DNA of 64,000 nt from Otis tarda (GCA_026413225.1 CM048557.1:18516871-18580870); one strand, 5' to 3'. Positions 1 to 13,737 are shown, counted from the stretch's first letter. The notes: generated by a model not told the origin, from the letters alone. Made by a program: numbers and translations.

Positions 1-188
1 TGCAGAATGTGTGGGATGCTGCTGCCTGCTAAGAAATTGATTGAACTTTGACTGCAGAAAAATCATGCATTTCCAAGAGAAATGAAATTAATGAAATCTA
101 GATTCCTGTGGATATTTGTTTCCTAATCTCTGCTGTGGTAACTTGGCTTTGCCATCAATTACTGTCCAGTTTTCCCTTGCTATGGTAC

Positions 189-790
189 AGAATCACAGAT
201 GTGTTTAGGTTAGAAGGGACCTCTTGAGATAGGTGTAGTCCAAGCCCCTCCTCAAGCAGGGCCAGCTAGAGCAGGCTTCCCAGGACTGTGTCCAATTGGG
301 TTTTGCATATCTCCACAGATGGAGACTCAACAATCTCCTGGGCAACCTGTTGTGGTGTTTGACTCTCAAAGTGAAAAAGTGTTTTCTTGTATTCAGATTG
401 AATGTCCTGCTTTTTAATTTGTGCCCATTGCCTCTTGTGGTCTCAGTGGGCACTACTGAGAAGAGTCTGACTCCCTCTTCTTCATTCCTTCATATCAGTT
501 ATTTATACATGTTGATAAGAACCCCTCTGAAACTTCTTTTCTCCTAGGCTGAGCAGTCCCATCTCTCTCGTTCTCTCCTTGTATGAAAGATACTCATCTT
601 TATAGCCCTGTGCAGGACTTGCCCCAGTAAGTCCATTTCTTTCTTGTACTGGAAAGCCCAGAATTCGACACAGGTATGACCTCGCCAGTGCTGAGTAGAG
701 AGGAACAGTTGCGTCCTGTGCCATTAGGAGTGCTCCTAATGTAGTCCAGAATACTATTGGCCTTCTTTGCTACAAGAGTACATTTCTGGC
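189..790 (-). mobile_element. CR1 LINE fragment, antisense, 3' part
   Basis: Read on the - strand, this ends with the CR1 3' region. On the + strand it starts with a diverged form of the motif ggttggaagggacctc and continues through the conserved CR1 tail with words such as gggcaacctgt and gcccattgcctcttgt. Sequence related to the C-terminal part of CR1 ORF2 follows towards the right. All frames are broken, so it is a dead 5'-truncated copy. It is interrupted at 790 by a solo LTR and resumes at 1431, so the CR1 is the older insertion. Confidence 0.85.
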
Positions 791-1430
791 TGTCGTGGTT
801 TAACCCCAGCCTGCAACTAAGTACCACTCAGTGGTTTGCTCACCTTCCCTTTTCCCTTCCCCTGGTGAGATGGAGGAGAGACTTGGAAAGAAAGAAAAAC
901 TGGTAAGTTGAGATAAAGACAGCTTACTAGGACAGCAAAGAAAGATATAATAATTATATATCTATCAATAATGATAATAATAATAATGATGATGATGATG
1001 ATGATGTACAAAATGGATGATGCACAGTTTCTCACAGCCTGATGACTTGGTGACCAATACAGCATGTTCCAAGCAGCCATCATGGAGCAGAACCGAGAGC
1101 AATCTTGGAATGATCCCAAGCAGCAATCTCAGAACAGCAATTTCCAGAGAAAGAGAGTGAGTTACCCACCAGCCAAGCCCCATTTATATACTGAGCGTAA
1201 TATCTGTGGTATGGGATACTTACTTTGTCCAGTTTAGGTCAACTGTATTGGCTATACGCCTTGCAGCTTCTTCCTGCTTCTTGGGAAGCTGGGAAAAGTC
1301 CTTGATCTCTTAGCATCAACTAATAACATCAGTGTATTATCAACTTCTTCACATACTAAATCCATACTAAATCCAAAACCTAGCAGCTACTGGAAGGAAA
1401 ATTAACTCCATCACAGCTGAAACCAGGACA
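791..1430 (-). mobile_element. Solo LTR of an endogenous retrovirus, nested in CR1
   Basis: A 640-bp element with TG...CA ends (TGTCGTGG ... CCAGGACA) flanked by a perfect 5-bp direct repeat, ctggc, at 786-790 and 1431-1435. No internal retroviral region is attached, so this is a solitary LTR left by recombination. It resembles the second LTR at 25357-25969 along its length: the same ends, shared words such as tacaaaatg, a TATA-like stretch near 1184-1195, and ggaaaattaactccat near the right end. Orientation is judged from its likeness to avian LTRs whose sense strand ends in a GGTTAAACCACGACA-type sequence, which places the sense on the - strand. An AAT/GAT microsatellite has expanded inside it. 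Confidence 0.85.
967..1006. repeat. AAT/GAT trinucleotide microsatellite inside the LTR
   Basis: About 13 trinucleotide units, first mixed aat/gat and then pure gat. The related LTR at 25357 has no such tract, which accounts for part of the length difference (640 against 613 bp). The open frames rich in isoleucine or histidine that cross this tract are artefacts of it. Confidence 0.95.
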
Positions 1431-1960
1431 CTGGCTCATGATTAATTTAATGTCTGCCAGTACTCCAGGGTCTTACTCTGCAGAGCTACAAGTGTTAAAA
1501 TACATACTAAAGGCAAGATAAACAACATCCACTGCTCTCCCCTCGTACACAGAGCTAGTTACCATATTGTGGAAAGCTATTGTGTTAGTTAAGCATTATT
1601 TCCTCTTTGCAAATCTATTCTGACTACTCCCAATCATCTTGTCCTTCATGTATTTGGAAATGGTTTCCAGGATTAGTTACTCCATCACCTTCCCAGGGAT
1701 TGAGGTGAGAACGACAGACCTGTAGTTCCTGGATCTTCCTTATTCCCGTGTTGAAGATAGGAGTGGTATGTGCTCTCTTCCAGTGTTCAAGAACTTCTCA
1801 CTGTCCTCTAGTGGGACAGAGAGTCCTCTCTTGTCTTGGATAGTATTGTCATTTTTTCTCCAGTACTTCCAACCACTGCACTGGCAAAAAACCAGCCCAA
1901 GTGCTGACTGGCAGGGCACTATATATTCCAGAGCAGACAAAATGTCTATCTGTTACACTA
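1431..1960 (-). mobile_element. CR1 LINE fragment, antisense, continuation right of the LTR
   Basis: Directly after the target duplication, CR1 sequence resumes: ccagtactccagggtctta and tctgcagagct correspond to the end of the CR1 reverse-transcriptase frame. After about 1497 it jumps to a more internal part of the reverse-transcriptase region, with acagacctgtagttcctgg and cttcccagggattgaggt as recognisable CR1 words, which implies an internal deletion. The right border is blurred and could lie anywhere from 1850 to 1990. No intact frame remains. Confidence 0.75.
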
Positions 1961-4900
1961 CCATTTCAGCCTTTTTTTCTTCATTCTGCGTACTGACTTT
2001 GAGTATCTGCTGCAGCTAGTCACCAGTTTTCACAAAAAATATGGAAATTGAGTGTATCTGAAATCAGTGTGTCTACCAACCATTTGACTTCATTTTTTTT
2101 GCTTTATAATTATTTGTTGAAGGCACATAATGGCAAGAACTTTCCAATGACAAAATGCTTCCACTAGTGCCTGCCATAGATTTGCAGTGATTAAACAAAA
2201 GGAGAATAGTTGAGTTAAAGGTGATAAGCGAGTTACAGCTTTTTCTCAGTGATACTTACTGAAACGAGTGCTTTTCCAATTAGCTTTTCACTGTCATTTA
2301 TTTGAAATTACATTTTTTGAATACTTACTTTGAATTCCTAGAATGTTCTTGACACCAAACTGCTAATCAGGCAGCAGGGAGAGACCTCATTCTGCGTTGA
2401 CCTGGACTTTTTGAGGACTTAATACGTCCCTTTCCCACTTGTTTGTTAGATTTTATGATTGAGTGTGGTTATATTTTTGTATTCATCCCATAAGGATCAG
2501 CTAGTCCTGTGTATGGTAAAATGGAGAATGTGGCTTTTTGCTTCCACATCTTTGGTGGGGCCGTGTAGATTCCATAGAAGTCAGATTCTGGACTCAGGGA
2601 CTGCAGAACTGTCAACATTACTGTGTAGCTTTCTGAGGAGATTAGGTAGGCACAGAGATGCAAAACTATTCTCCTGCTTGATCTAGGAAATACAAAGGCA
2701 CTTCCATGGTCTAAAGGCCTTCCTCCACCCTTCCAGACATATTTTGCCTGTATGTGGTCCCTGCTGTGTCCTGTTTATCAGATAGATGCTAACAGCCAGA
2801 TTTAGAGATAGACAAATGAACCCTTTCCTCATGCCCTTATGAAACAATTTCAATGCAAATGAGCAACATGGTATTTTAAATCACTATTTCACAGACGGTG
2901 CGTGTATTCCTGGTCTCTCAATAGGATGCTGAGCAGAGTTATAGCCTGTAAGGGTCACTCAATAGGTCCTTATCTATTCCACAGTTTTTATGTTTAAAGC
3001 TGATACATCTCATTAATCTCTTTTTTTTTTTTAATAGCATATTAAATTCAAAGACTCAAAGATCACTCTTTCTTGAGATTTTTCCATGTGAACCTTTCTA
3101 GAGGAGATTAATTTATCAGAGAAGGTTTAAGAAGTCCTGTTCTATAAGATTTTTGTGAAAAGTGGTGCATTTGGGGACTGAGAAACAAAGCTGATGAGGG
3201 TGTAAAATGCACTACCTGAAGCATGTTTCTTCAGTCACACAATTATTCTCTTTCTCCTCAAAGACTGACTGCCTCATTCAGCTTAACATCATGAATCTAC
3301 AATTTAAGTAGCATGAATTAAGAGAATTAAGTTTCTGATCTCTGAAAGCTTGCAATACCTTGGTTGCTCTAACCTTCCAAGAGAAGAGGACGTTGAGATG
3401 TTCTCATGTCAATTCTGACTTGCAGATCACTTCACCTTCTGTCTTTGAAATGATTATCCAGTGGGAATTTTAGGTTGCACACAGACAATTTGTGTTCTGA
3501 TTGAACAAAGTTAAGTGGAGTTAAGTAGGCAAAAATTTGACATTTGTTACAGAGATTGCCCTTATGCAGCTTCTAGGTGCTCCTTGAAGTGGTGGTGGGG
3601 GAATCTGATAAAGAGAAAAAATAATACTAAAGGAAAATGAGATTTAACAGACAGTTAACCACAACCTGCATAACAGAAACGTGGTTTTAAGCTGAGAGTG
3701 ATTTGGGTGTTTCTGCTTTGCTGACTCACTTTGAGATAATTTAGAGAGCTTGAATTTTGACCCTTCATGAAAATCAGACCTGCCGGTCTGTGAAGTGGGG
3801 TGTCCCGAATCCCCTCTCGTGTCTGCAAGTCATCTCCGAGGTCGAGTGACACTGATCAGCAGTACAGTGGTGGGACGTAGTTCATGGCACTGCCTACCAC
3901 AGCAACACGCTTTAGAAGGGGAGAATTCCTCAGGTAAGAAGGAATCTCAACATTCCCTTTTTTGTGTCCTGTGACCACAGCAATGAGCCTCTCATATACC
4001 CTTTGGAATATGGTTGTGCATGGAGGGTAAAAATGCATTCGTATTCGTAAGTATACAGGTTTCGATCACTCCCTTTGGTTTATCAGGAACTAGCAGCTGA
4101 CCTGGTCTTCCATTTCAAGCTGAAATGGAAGAATAAATTAAACAAGTTTTTTATCTCAGCAGATTTTTATAAAGGTCAATGTGGAATGAAAGGTGAATTG
4201 CATTTTATAAAGAAGGAGATTAAATTTTCCTTCCACCCCCTAACTCAAAAATCCAGGGGAAGTCAGGAAATGTTCCTTGCTTTCAGGGTGTCCAATATCC
4301 CTCCCCAGGTCTGAGATGTCTCAGAACATACAGGAAGGGCTTTAAAATTTGGGAAGGGTGACTAGGTGAGTCTTTTCCTGCATATAAAGCTATTTCTTGC
4401 AAGAAGCATGTACGGCACCTGAAAGTGAATTTCTTGATTTGCAACAAGAGAAGAAACACCTAGGTTGATCCCGCATTGCTCCGTGGCTTCACCTCACCCG
4501 CAGGGTCTTCCTTTATGGTCCGTATCAGGGATGAGTTCCCTTTTCTGGCCTCTACAGCCAGCGACTCAGGGCAGCAGGGTTTGATGGGGGGAAAGCAAAG
4601 GTTTTAATGCTACTGCTTTTTTCTCAGGGAGCACAGTCTGCTTCACCTTCCCACATCATGCCTGGAACAAAGACTGGAGTTGCTGATGAAGTAGTGTTTA
4701 TTACTAAACATCAGGCAAATTGTGGCAGAAATGGCTGTTCAGGATTCTCCTGGAAGCATTTGTTTTGAGGAACTTATTCTAAGGAATTTATTCTATTTAT
4801 TCTCTGCTAAGGAACACAGACCAATGGCACGAGTAATTTAATGTGATTAAAAGCTCGCCCCCAGTGAAAGGAGTGATGAGGAAGATTCTTTACTTATTCT

Positions 4901-7900
4901 CCATTAGTCCTGAGCAGGCTCGCTCATGAATCCTGTAACCTTGGCAGCAAGAGAACCTCCTTCTGCTTTGCTGTCTGCAAGGAAATGAATTACACAAGCA
5001 TAGAAATTCATGAACGCTGAATACTGCAATTAATTTTGTTAAAATCTCTTTATATATTTAGTTTGGGAAGAGGAAGGAAGGAGAAGCTTATCACCCACTG
5101 TGAGTCTGAAGCCACAAATCTTGCACAGCTTTCACTTCCAGATAAAAATGAATCTATAAGGAATCCAAACCCCCTGTGTTTATTTTATATATTGTAAGAG
5201 TGAGAAATGGCGAAGGCAGTAATGTAAAGTAGTGTTAACATTGCAGTCCCCATATTGATTAACATGGAGAAAACACGTTAATAGCTTTTTTATTACTAGT
5301 CTGAAAACTTTATAATGGCATTTATTGAAACAGAACCAAAATGTGAATGGCAGAACTTTATAAATCTCAGCTCATACATGGTGGCCTAAACACTGCCTGA
5401 AAACTGTTTTTTAAAAAAAGAGACCAGACTTTGAACCTTGACAGTTTTTCCCATTTAATCTTTCATTTGTACATATTAAGCAGTCGTATTGCAGAGAAGT
5501 TGGATGTAAAGCTGTATGCATTGGATGTGCAAATTTTCTCTCTTTACGGCCAAACCAGGTGCATGTAAATGTTTCATCAGCACACTCATTAAGTTCCCAG
5601 TGGTAAATTTAGCCACAAGCATTCGAGAGGTGCTTACTTCGCATTTGATTTAGATCTAAAAAAAAGAAATAGTATGTTTATTGAAAATGCATTACATTCA
5701 GCTTATTTAATATTCTTATTCTTGTATATTCTTATTCGTTATATATATAAAAAAATAAATGAGAAAGTCACAGAAATACCCACACAGCTCAGAGCAATGA
5801 GGGTAAAATAGGTAACATCCAGCTTAGCAACCAGCCAGTCATTTAATGAACTCTGTTTGAGTAAACTTAGAAATAACCTCACGAACTTCTCCTGGACAGA
5901 GCAACCCCTTTATCCTCTCTTTTTACATTTCATCAAATATTCTTAATTTTTCATGCTGCTGCATAGTGCTAGCACTGTAGGGAGTTGTGGTTCTTTTTAA
6001 TCTTTCTTTTTCTTACCCTTTCTTGTGGGCAGTGTCAATCAACCTGCAAATTGCAGCGTGCTCTCATCTGATTTCGTTGGAGGTTTTGTTGCCAGTACTT
6101 ACAGACCTCACAGTGGTAGCTCTTGCTGTGGCACAGCTTCACTCTGCCACAGGTAAAAAGTTGTGGGGACTTCTGCTTGTGCATCACTCACCTTTCCGTG
6201 GCAACAGAGCTTTGCACCCCGTTAGGAGTTGTGTTTTCTTTAGGAGTTGCATTGAAGTCACTTAATAAGTGAAATGTATTTTTTATCACATCTGTTCAAA
6301 ATGGGTGGCCAGAAATCATAATTGCTGGATGAGGGGAATGATGGTATGACACATAAAGTACAGTAAATAAAACTGCTATCTGGAATTTAAAAGAAATATA
6401 TTCCTGACTGTCTGGCAAGTTGCACTGACGGGAGATGGCTGCAAAGCATGAAGGAGATTTTTCTTGGTAGGATCAGATATATACAGACCTCTGAGAAGTG
6501 TACTTGAATGCTGTTTGTTTGAAAAAGATCTACTTGGTAAAGTTTGGACTCACTGTATACTAAATCCTTAAATATAAATCAAAATATAATAATCATCTTT
6601 CTAGTGTTTCAACATGTCCTCAGCCAGAATTACAGGATTCAGCATGGTGAGGGATTAAATTGATAACAAATATCTGGGCTTCTCTGCTGTATTTTACTTG
6701 CTTTGGCATGCTTTTATTTACATACTTCTCTTTCAGAGGATGGAGTTTTATTGCGCTCCATCCTTACAGTATCTCTGTAAATAAGAAGAAACTAGAAAAC
6801 TTATTACTTATACTTGTTCTTGAGTTTAGCTTGCATCTTCTTACTCAAGTTTTAGAAGATAATTTTAACAACTTCAAAAACTCTTCTTAAATTGCCCATT
6901 AGGTAGCGGGAGGGAAAGAAAAACTAGTTTTTTTCGTGTATGATTTTTTTTTCTTCCTGACAAAATGGTCTTTTGTGGCAGAAGAGAGCACATTTTTCCA
7001 CCCTCATCCCTTCCTATCTTGTTTCATCACAAGTCACACTCGGTTAGAGTCTTAATGTTTTTATCAATAAATGATGGATTTGCCAATGGTGATTTAAGTT
7101 TTAAATTACTTGCAAAAACTTAATGAAGCCTGCAAATCATGAATTAGATTTCAAAGAAATTGTCTCTGACAGTTAAAAACTACAGGGCCAAAGTAATTTC
7201 AAGAGTGGCATTTTTTCCCCTCTATAAATTATGTATTAGGTCAAAACAGAGGTGGTTCTGTAGTAATTATTATTATTTTTTTAAAGCAAATCACAATTTG
7301 TCTCTTGCTACAGGAACCTTCTCTTATTGGGGTGTAGCAGTGACATGCTCCTGCAGAAACAAAAATTGTCTCTGCTGCAGCTCCGCTGTTGTGAGCACCA
7401 GTCTGCTTTTCATCTACATTTTCCAGTGGTTTGAACGATGATTTCTAATTCTGCTTCCCAGGCTTGTGCCCTCGTTACTTGATTGATCAGGCTGCTTGTC
7501 TGCTGTGGACAAAAATGATACCCTGAGGCTCTCAGCCATTGTCTTTCTAGAGGGGGGGTGTATTTTTATAACCCTAGGTGTACTTTGCTGGTTTGAGTGT
7601 TCTTTGCTGTTTCATTTAGCAATCCCTTTGCCTGGGTAGGAGAGGATGCCCGATGCTGGTTTGCAGTTTCACGAGGAACAGAATCTCTTTACTCAAAAGC
7701 ACACATGGGGAATTTGCTGTTGCTTGCATACTTAGTTAATTAGATTTGTGAAAGATAATGAGAAGTTTCCTGTCCTAAATTCAGAATATTTAATGGAATT
7801 TGGAAACTGTTATAAATCTGTCTAAAATAACCAGAACAACTGTAGTTTTCCTACTGATTCTCTCCTGTCTTTCTTTTCTCCTGCATCCAAGGAGATAAGA

Positions 7901-9743
7901 GTAGTCAAAACTATTTCAACCCCCTCCCCCTGAAAAAGGGAGAGTGTTTAATAACTGTGCCTATAGACCTCATTTAGATTGGATTATTTTCTCTGAGCTG
8001 CATGGTAACAGAGTGGTAGTCAGCATGTTTCTAAATGCTATTGGTCTCCCATTTGGTGATGGGAACTACAATTTTACAGATTTAAGCTAAAAAGTTTTCT
8101 AATACAGCTCAGAAACCAACAGGAGTGATATACATTGTTCAGATGTGGTGTATATAGATAATACAAATTCTTTTCCTCTCTGTTAATTTTGTTTGAATTG
8201 ACCCTGCAAATGAACCCTTTCTTCATCAAACTTTAGGAGCTTCTTTTCCGTTATTAACGTTTACATTAGTTGTTTCAGAAATGGGGATTTTTTAAGCCTT
8301 CACATAGTTTTGGTGCAACAGTTATCCACTGAATACCCAGCTTTCACAGTTTTCCACTACTTTTTTCTAATTTGTTAAATGATTATTTGTTTTCTTCCCA
8401 TGTGTCTGCATAAGCTGTCTTGGCGGAAGGAAATTCAGCCCTGGCCGATTAATCTAAGCATTTCTCTTGTCTTGTTTATGTTCTAGAAAGAGGTGAGTGC
8501 AATGGATTTAGTAAATGAAACTTATTTCAGTCCTCTCAGTTAAGGATGCCAGGACTTACCTACTCCATGTATGCTGGGTGTCATTTTTTTCTGCAAAACT
8601 GCTTGATGCAAAACCTGAATATCTGTTGCTTTTGATTTGCATGGTTTCAGCTCTGTTTCAAGATTAGGTTGTCTGTGGCACACTTACCTATCGACAAATT
8701 GTTTGTCTACGTAATGAGACATTCCCTTTTGCGAGATGGATAGTGTTCCTCGCAGCTTAGCCTCCACCTTACAGCACTTGTGATTCTTGACTGAATACTT
8801 CTCTTGCAGACTTCTGTGTGGATTTGGCTGTAGGGTTAGTTGTTACCACTAATGTGAGGTTAGCAAAGAAATCATTACTGCTCAGTGAAATCTGTTCTCA
8901 GGGATGTGGCCTTTGCAGTTGCAGAACAACTGTGATCCAGTCCCTGTCTCCAGGCTTTCTGTAGTGCTGTTGTGGTCCTTGTCATTTTAGCTATGCAAGT
9001 CTCTTAGCGGTGCTGATGAGCTCTGAAGGACCCTTGTCTGTGTTGACAGCAGAGAGCATTGTCAGCTTTCTCCTTCAGTGGAGCATTTTGCTCTAGCATG
9101 TGGTGGTCGCATATCCAATTTCTCAAAGCCTTTCATCCTTCAAGTGCACTCTGACTCCTATGATATTTATGTCCTGGATTCTCTCCCAGCGATTTCTGAG
9201 TTTTTCCTCCTGTCAGATTTGTTGCCACCTTGGTGTTTTGACACAACGCAGTTTGAGAGTTGTGGCTTTTTTTTTTGCCAGTGTTAATATGCTGTAGCCC
9301 TTCTAGTGATGCTGACTGTGTTTCACCATTGTTAGTTCTCTTGATGACTTCCAAGTCTTCCAAAATCTGGAGATATGGACTTTGACCACTGACCTGAGTA
9401 GCACTCAGAAGAGTATTTCATGTATTTCTGTCCCAAAGCAATACTAGATTGGATGGGGTCTTCTGAAATAACATAGTCAACAGGTTTTCAGTGTTCATTA
9501 GAAAGGTAAGTGGAGCCACTGGCTTTTCTTTCCACTCTGTTTGTCTTCATAGGTGTGATGGCAAAAATTTCAGCAACGCTATGTCAAGAAGTTCAGTAGT
9601 AGGGAAAAAAACATGATACTGTAACTTTTTTTTTCTGTTTTGGAAAAGATACCACAGGTAAAAAAACTTTATCACAGATAAAGAGACTATAATGATTTTT
9701 TTTATTATTGCGTTTTCCAGCAGTCAAACCCAAGAAGGGTGAA
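1961..9743. other. Intronic stretch without recognised genes
   Basis: AT-rich intron sequence with simple T and A runs (for example near 3020, 5410 and 6940) and short TA-rich tracts (about 5700-5750). The open frames are at most about 90 codons and none has recognisable protein features. Nothing here could be assigned to a mobile-element family with confidence. The segment 8500-9740 is notably T-rich on the + strand. Confidence 0.6.
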
Positions 9744-9872
9744 AGTTGGTGAGGATAATAATCTCTGTTGGGTCCCTTGCTGCTCACATGAACAGCATGG
9801 GCATTTTTTTTATGCTGGCTTTTGTTGACTTTTCCAGTTCGCACTCCTGAGTGTCCTTGCCGTTCATTTGGG
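9744..9872. repeat. Unidentified interspersed repeat, copy 1
   Basis: About 130 bp that recurs at 14185-14311. Shared blocks include taatctctgttgggtccctt, gctgctcac, and a run from tgctggcttttgttgact to ttccagtt, followed by ctgagtgtcc. The copies differ by scattered substitutions and a T-run length change, so they are old dispersed copies rather than a recent duplication. I do not recognise the family. Similarity fades beyond the stated borders. Confidence 0.75.
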
Positions 9873-12800
9873 ACCTTAGCAAAGACTTCCCCAGCTGTTC
9901 TTGTCAGTGTGTTGCATAGTCAAGCAGTTCTTGTGTGACCACTGGAGAGCTGCTTCTGCTGGTCACAGAGGTTCGCAGCTAAGAGGATGTGATTGCTGCC
10001 TCTTGTAAAAGCGGTCATGCTTTGTAGAAAAATGAGATTTAAGTAGGATCTTGTTGGAAAAAAAAAATCAGAAGTGTATCATAAGAAGGAAATGGTCTTT
10101 AGTGATTAATAGAAGTGCTTTTGATGCTCGGGTAAAGGCACTGTATATCCAGTACTGGTTATTTTGTTAGATTCTGAACTAGTGGTGCTATGCCAGAGCT
10201 TTACCAGAGTTCAGAAGCTGCCTGCGTTCTGTGTATGAAATCGTGCAAGATAACATTGGTGGTGAGGCAGAATGACAAATACAACTCTCTTACTAAGCTG
10301 GAGAGGGAGGGAGGTTGCCTCTTGGTTTTTTTTAATATTTTCAAGCTGTTAGCATAAACCATGAGGCCTCAACATTTTATAGTAAACTCTTTTTTAATAA
10401 AAGCAAAAATTCTGAACTGTAGCTGCTGGATTCAGTAGCTGGAGTATTATACAAACCCCATGGAAGTACTATGTGACTTCTCAACGTATCCCAAAAGCTG
10501 GCAATATTGCTAAAAGTACAAGGTTGCTCCTTTGGATTAGTGGCTCCTGTGCAGACTAATCCTAGCCTGCAATTTCTTCAATGTGGCTGGTTTAGTTCAG
10601 AGTTTTTGGTTTGCTTTTGTTACCTACAAGTTTTTCAAAAAGCATTTCTTTTGACTCTTTGCTATTTAATATTTAGGTTGTGCAGTTTGTCATACTGGCC
10701 AAATAGGACATTTTTAATGGAATGAAGAAAATGTATTAAAGGAAAATTATCAACAGTGAATAATAAATAAACAGCAGAACAAGTCTCAGATTTTCATTGT
10801 TGCTAAAACTGCCTTTTCCAGCTTTTATAAACATTGTTATGAACTCCTCACAGCATTTCAGTACCTCAGAAAAGCTTCACAAGGCACAAAAACCTGCACT
10901 TTGCACTCCAGTGTGTATGCATTTTATTTTCACTACAGCAACACCTGTGGGCCTCCACTGTTGTTTTTAGGCCTACTGGATCATGTAAGGAAAATTGTGG
11001 TCCTAGCTCCAAACATCTTTGAATCCTATAGAAGATTTATTGCTGTTGATTCAGATGTATCTATATTAAATTTTTAAATAATTATGGAAGCATGTTACAG
11101 TCACATCTGAGTGAATGTGAGCTTTTACTGTGTTTTGGGTCGTGAATGGGCCAGCACTTCTGAGTATTGACAAGGGCGAGGAGGTGTGGATTTGGCAGAT
11201 AGGGAGCTCATTCAGAGAACCTGGGCTTTGATCTAGGTGAATTTGTGCCCCAAAATCACAAGTACCAGTTAAAAAGGAGAAATGTCTGAGTCTCCAAGAT
11301 GACATATGCTAAATAGACTGATATGTTTTATGTCAACTTTTCTTTCAGGATGGATTTGAAGCAAAGTTCAAGGAGCAGGGCATAGGTGACATAATCTGGC
11401 ATGAATAACAAAGTCTCTATCCTTGGAAAACCTTGTAGCCCTCTGGAAAGATTTATAAATTTTAAGACCAGGTGAAACAGTGGTCCATCTATGGTCCATA
11501 GCATTTCAATCGATATTCTTGTCATCAAACTAATTATATCTGAGTTATAACTTTGCAAAATTCTTGAGCCTCCATTTAAAGGCATCAGTTGACTGCACCT
11601 CATTCCTCAGTAATTTGTTCCAAGGATTTTTTTTTTCTTCACAGTTAAAATTATGCCTTGTCTTGTATTTGTCTAGCTTAAACTTCTAACCATTAAATCT
11701 CATTATGTCTTTTTCTGGTAGATTAAAGTGCTATCTGCTGTTGAGAATTGCTTCTCCATGTGGGTACCTGAGGACTGCAATTAGGCTGCTTTTTAACCTT
11801 GTCACTCTATTTCGTTTTTCCAAGAGCATTAGTCATGAGAAGTAAAAGATGCTTCTCAGTGATTGGCTTTTTCTTGTAGGTATTCTCTAAAATCTTTTAA
11901 AATTTTCAGTGGATTTCTGAAAACGTGGATATCGGTTCTGCAACGTGGAGATAATGATAAAACTCAACCTTTATAAGCTTATGTTGAATATACCCGTGAC
12001 TCTGTTTTCTCTGTAAGTTGAAAGTGTTGCCCTCAGAGCATGTCCATCTCCATTTCCTCAGTCCTTTCACAGATTTCCTGCTTTCCAGAATATGGTTTCC
12101 AGTCTTGTAGTGTGATGTTTCCTCTTTATTACTAAACATCTCTTCTGATATTTGGCTGGATAAGCTGCGAGGCTCTGTAAGCAAGCAGGCCGAGAGATAT
12201 CAGCAGATTATTTAATGCACAGCAAGTTTATGTGTTATCTACAAAATTCCATTAGCAGTGATTTTTATACTACCTTCCCTAGCAATGAGAAAAATTCCAA
12301 ATAACTTTAGGTCAAAAACCCACTAAGAAATCTCACTGAATGAATACCCTGTTTTAGTAGTATTCCTTATTTGTGAATTTTATGTTTAAAAATGCATTCA
12401 GTGTCACTGCACTGACTTTTCTTCTCTTATCCCCCCATAAAATAGCAAATTTCAGTTAAATTTGAGCTCTTTAGATGTGTCAAAAGCAGTTAAGTTTAGA
12501 TAGGTGGAGAGACCTAGATGAACGCCTCATGGAGAAAAAGGTCTCAGAGCTATCTCAACCAGTATCATTAGACACTAGAGAATCCAAGGGGGATGAGAAG
12601 GAGGAGACAGTTTCCAGGTTTAAGAAGAAACTTGGGATCAATGCATCTCTTTGGCAAAAAGTCAGTGTCTTAATTAGGAAAGAGGGGCTCGTTTTCAAAG
12701 GTAGAAGCACGAGCAATAAATACAAAACAAGTCAGAAGCAGCTGAGGAGCATCCTCAGAGGTGTTCTGAGATCGTTGTCATATCTGGCACATTTAACCTT

Positions 12801-13737
12801 TCACTTTGATTTCTGCTCCTCTCCAAGGGATAACTCGCCCTTCTGAGAGGCTGTTTCTGAGTAAACTAGATCATCATTGACAATAGCTCAGTCTACCTGG
12901 ATGACTTCCAGGATCGTGATGCTATTTCTAGAAAGGGCGCTGGCAAATGGCAGAAACTTGTTTCAGGTCATTGGGTCAAACACTACCTTTTTGAAACAAC
13001 AGGCTTGTGTATTGTGTGAATGAACACAGAGTAGGTGTAAACTACAACCAAAATCTAAAAAAAAAATTTAAAAAAAAATTTAAAAAGCAGTATTTTTGTT
13101 CCTGACAGCTTTTAAGACTTGAGGGTTTGTGGAAGAGAGAGAAAGGAGACGGATTACCATAGCAGGTTGGTAACAGGATACAGCCCGTACCCGTAGGCTT
13201 GTACTGACCACAGGGCGAGGTTGAGCTCTAGTTGATTGGCAATAAGGTTTGGATGATTTGCACATTTTTAAAGACAATTCTGGACGCCAGCTACATGTTT
13301 GAGCCAAGCTAATACTACTGTAGCTTGATCTCGGAGGCAAACCAGAGGTGTTTGGAGATTGTCCAAACTAACCTTTACAAATATGTCAGTGACCTCTAGA
13401 TGACTGGCAGTCAATTAAATCAAGGTGAAATTACCCAGTGAGATAAGTCCTTTAAGGATCCTGATTAAGAGGCAGCTTGTGCTTAGAACTGATTAAAAGT
13501 GATTGCCATCTGAAGGAGATGGTGGTGTGACCAGCAATGATTTGTCTGAGTCTGGATTATTGTATTATTATTTCTCTGTATACTTTTAGATCTGACCTTG
13601 TTCAGTTCCTGTGAGGGAGGCAGACTGAAAATGTCTGCAAATTTCCTTTGTTTTTTCTAAATGGTGGATTTGGACTGGGACTCGTCTCTGTCACAGCATG
13701 GGCATTCCCTTTCACTGAGGAGACTAGTTACCTCTAG
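9873..13737. other. Intronic stretch; one old LINE-like fragment, no recognised gene
   Basis: Besides the fragment listed at about 11570-11845, this holds unassigned AT-rich sequence. A 123-codon open frame runs on the + strand at 12475-12846. It is rich in lysine, arginine and serine, has no recognised domain, and is discussed in the findings. A/T runs occur around 13055-13085. Confidence 0.5.
11570..11845 (-). mobile_element. Old, degraded CR1/L3-like LINE fragment (tentative)
   Basis: On the + strand the order of elements imitates the antisense 3' region of CR1-group LINEs. It has a segment like 'cctcattcctcagtaatttg', a T-run, the region 'ttaaacttctaaccattaaa', a 'gaggactgcaattaggctgc' segment and a closing 'tttttccaag'. 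The equivalents in young CR1 copies are the gcctgaacttccc, gaagactgcgattaagtccc and cttctccag blocks. Divergence is far greater than in the other CR1 copies in this window, so it would be a much older family member. Left and right limits are uncertain. Confidence 0.45.

Noticed and set aside
817-1183. Open frames with poly-isoleucine or poly-histidine
   Set aside because: They read through the AAT/GAT microsatellite inside an LTR.
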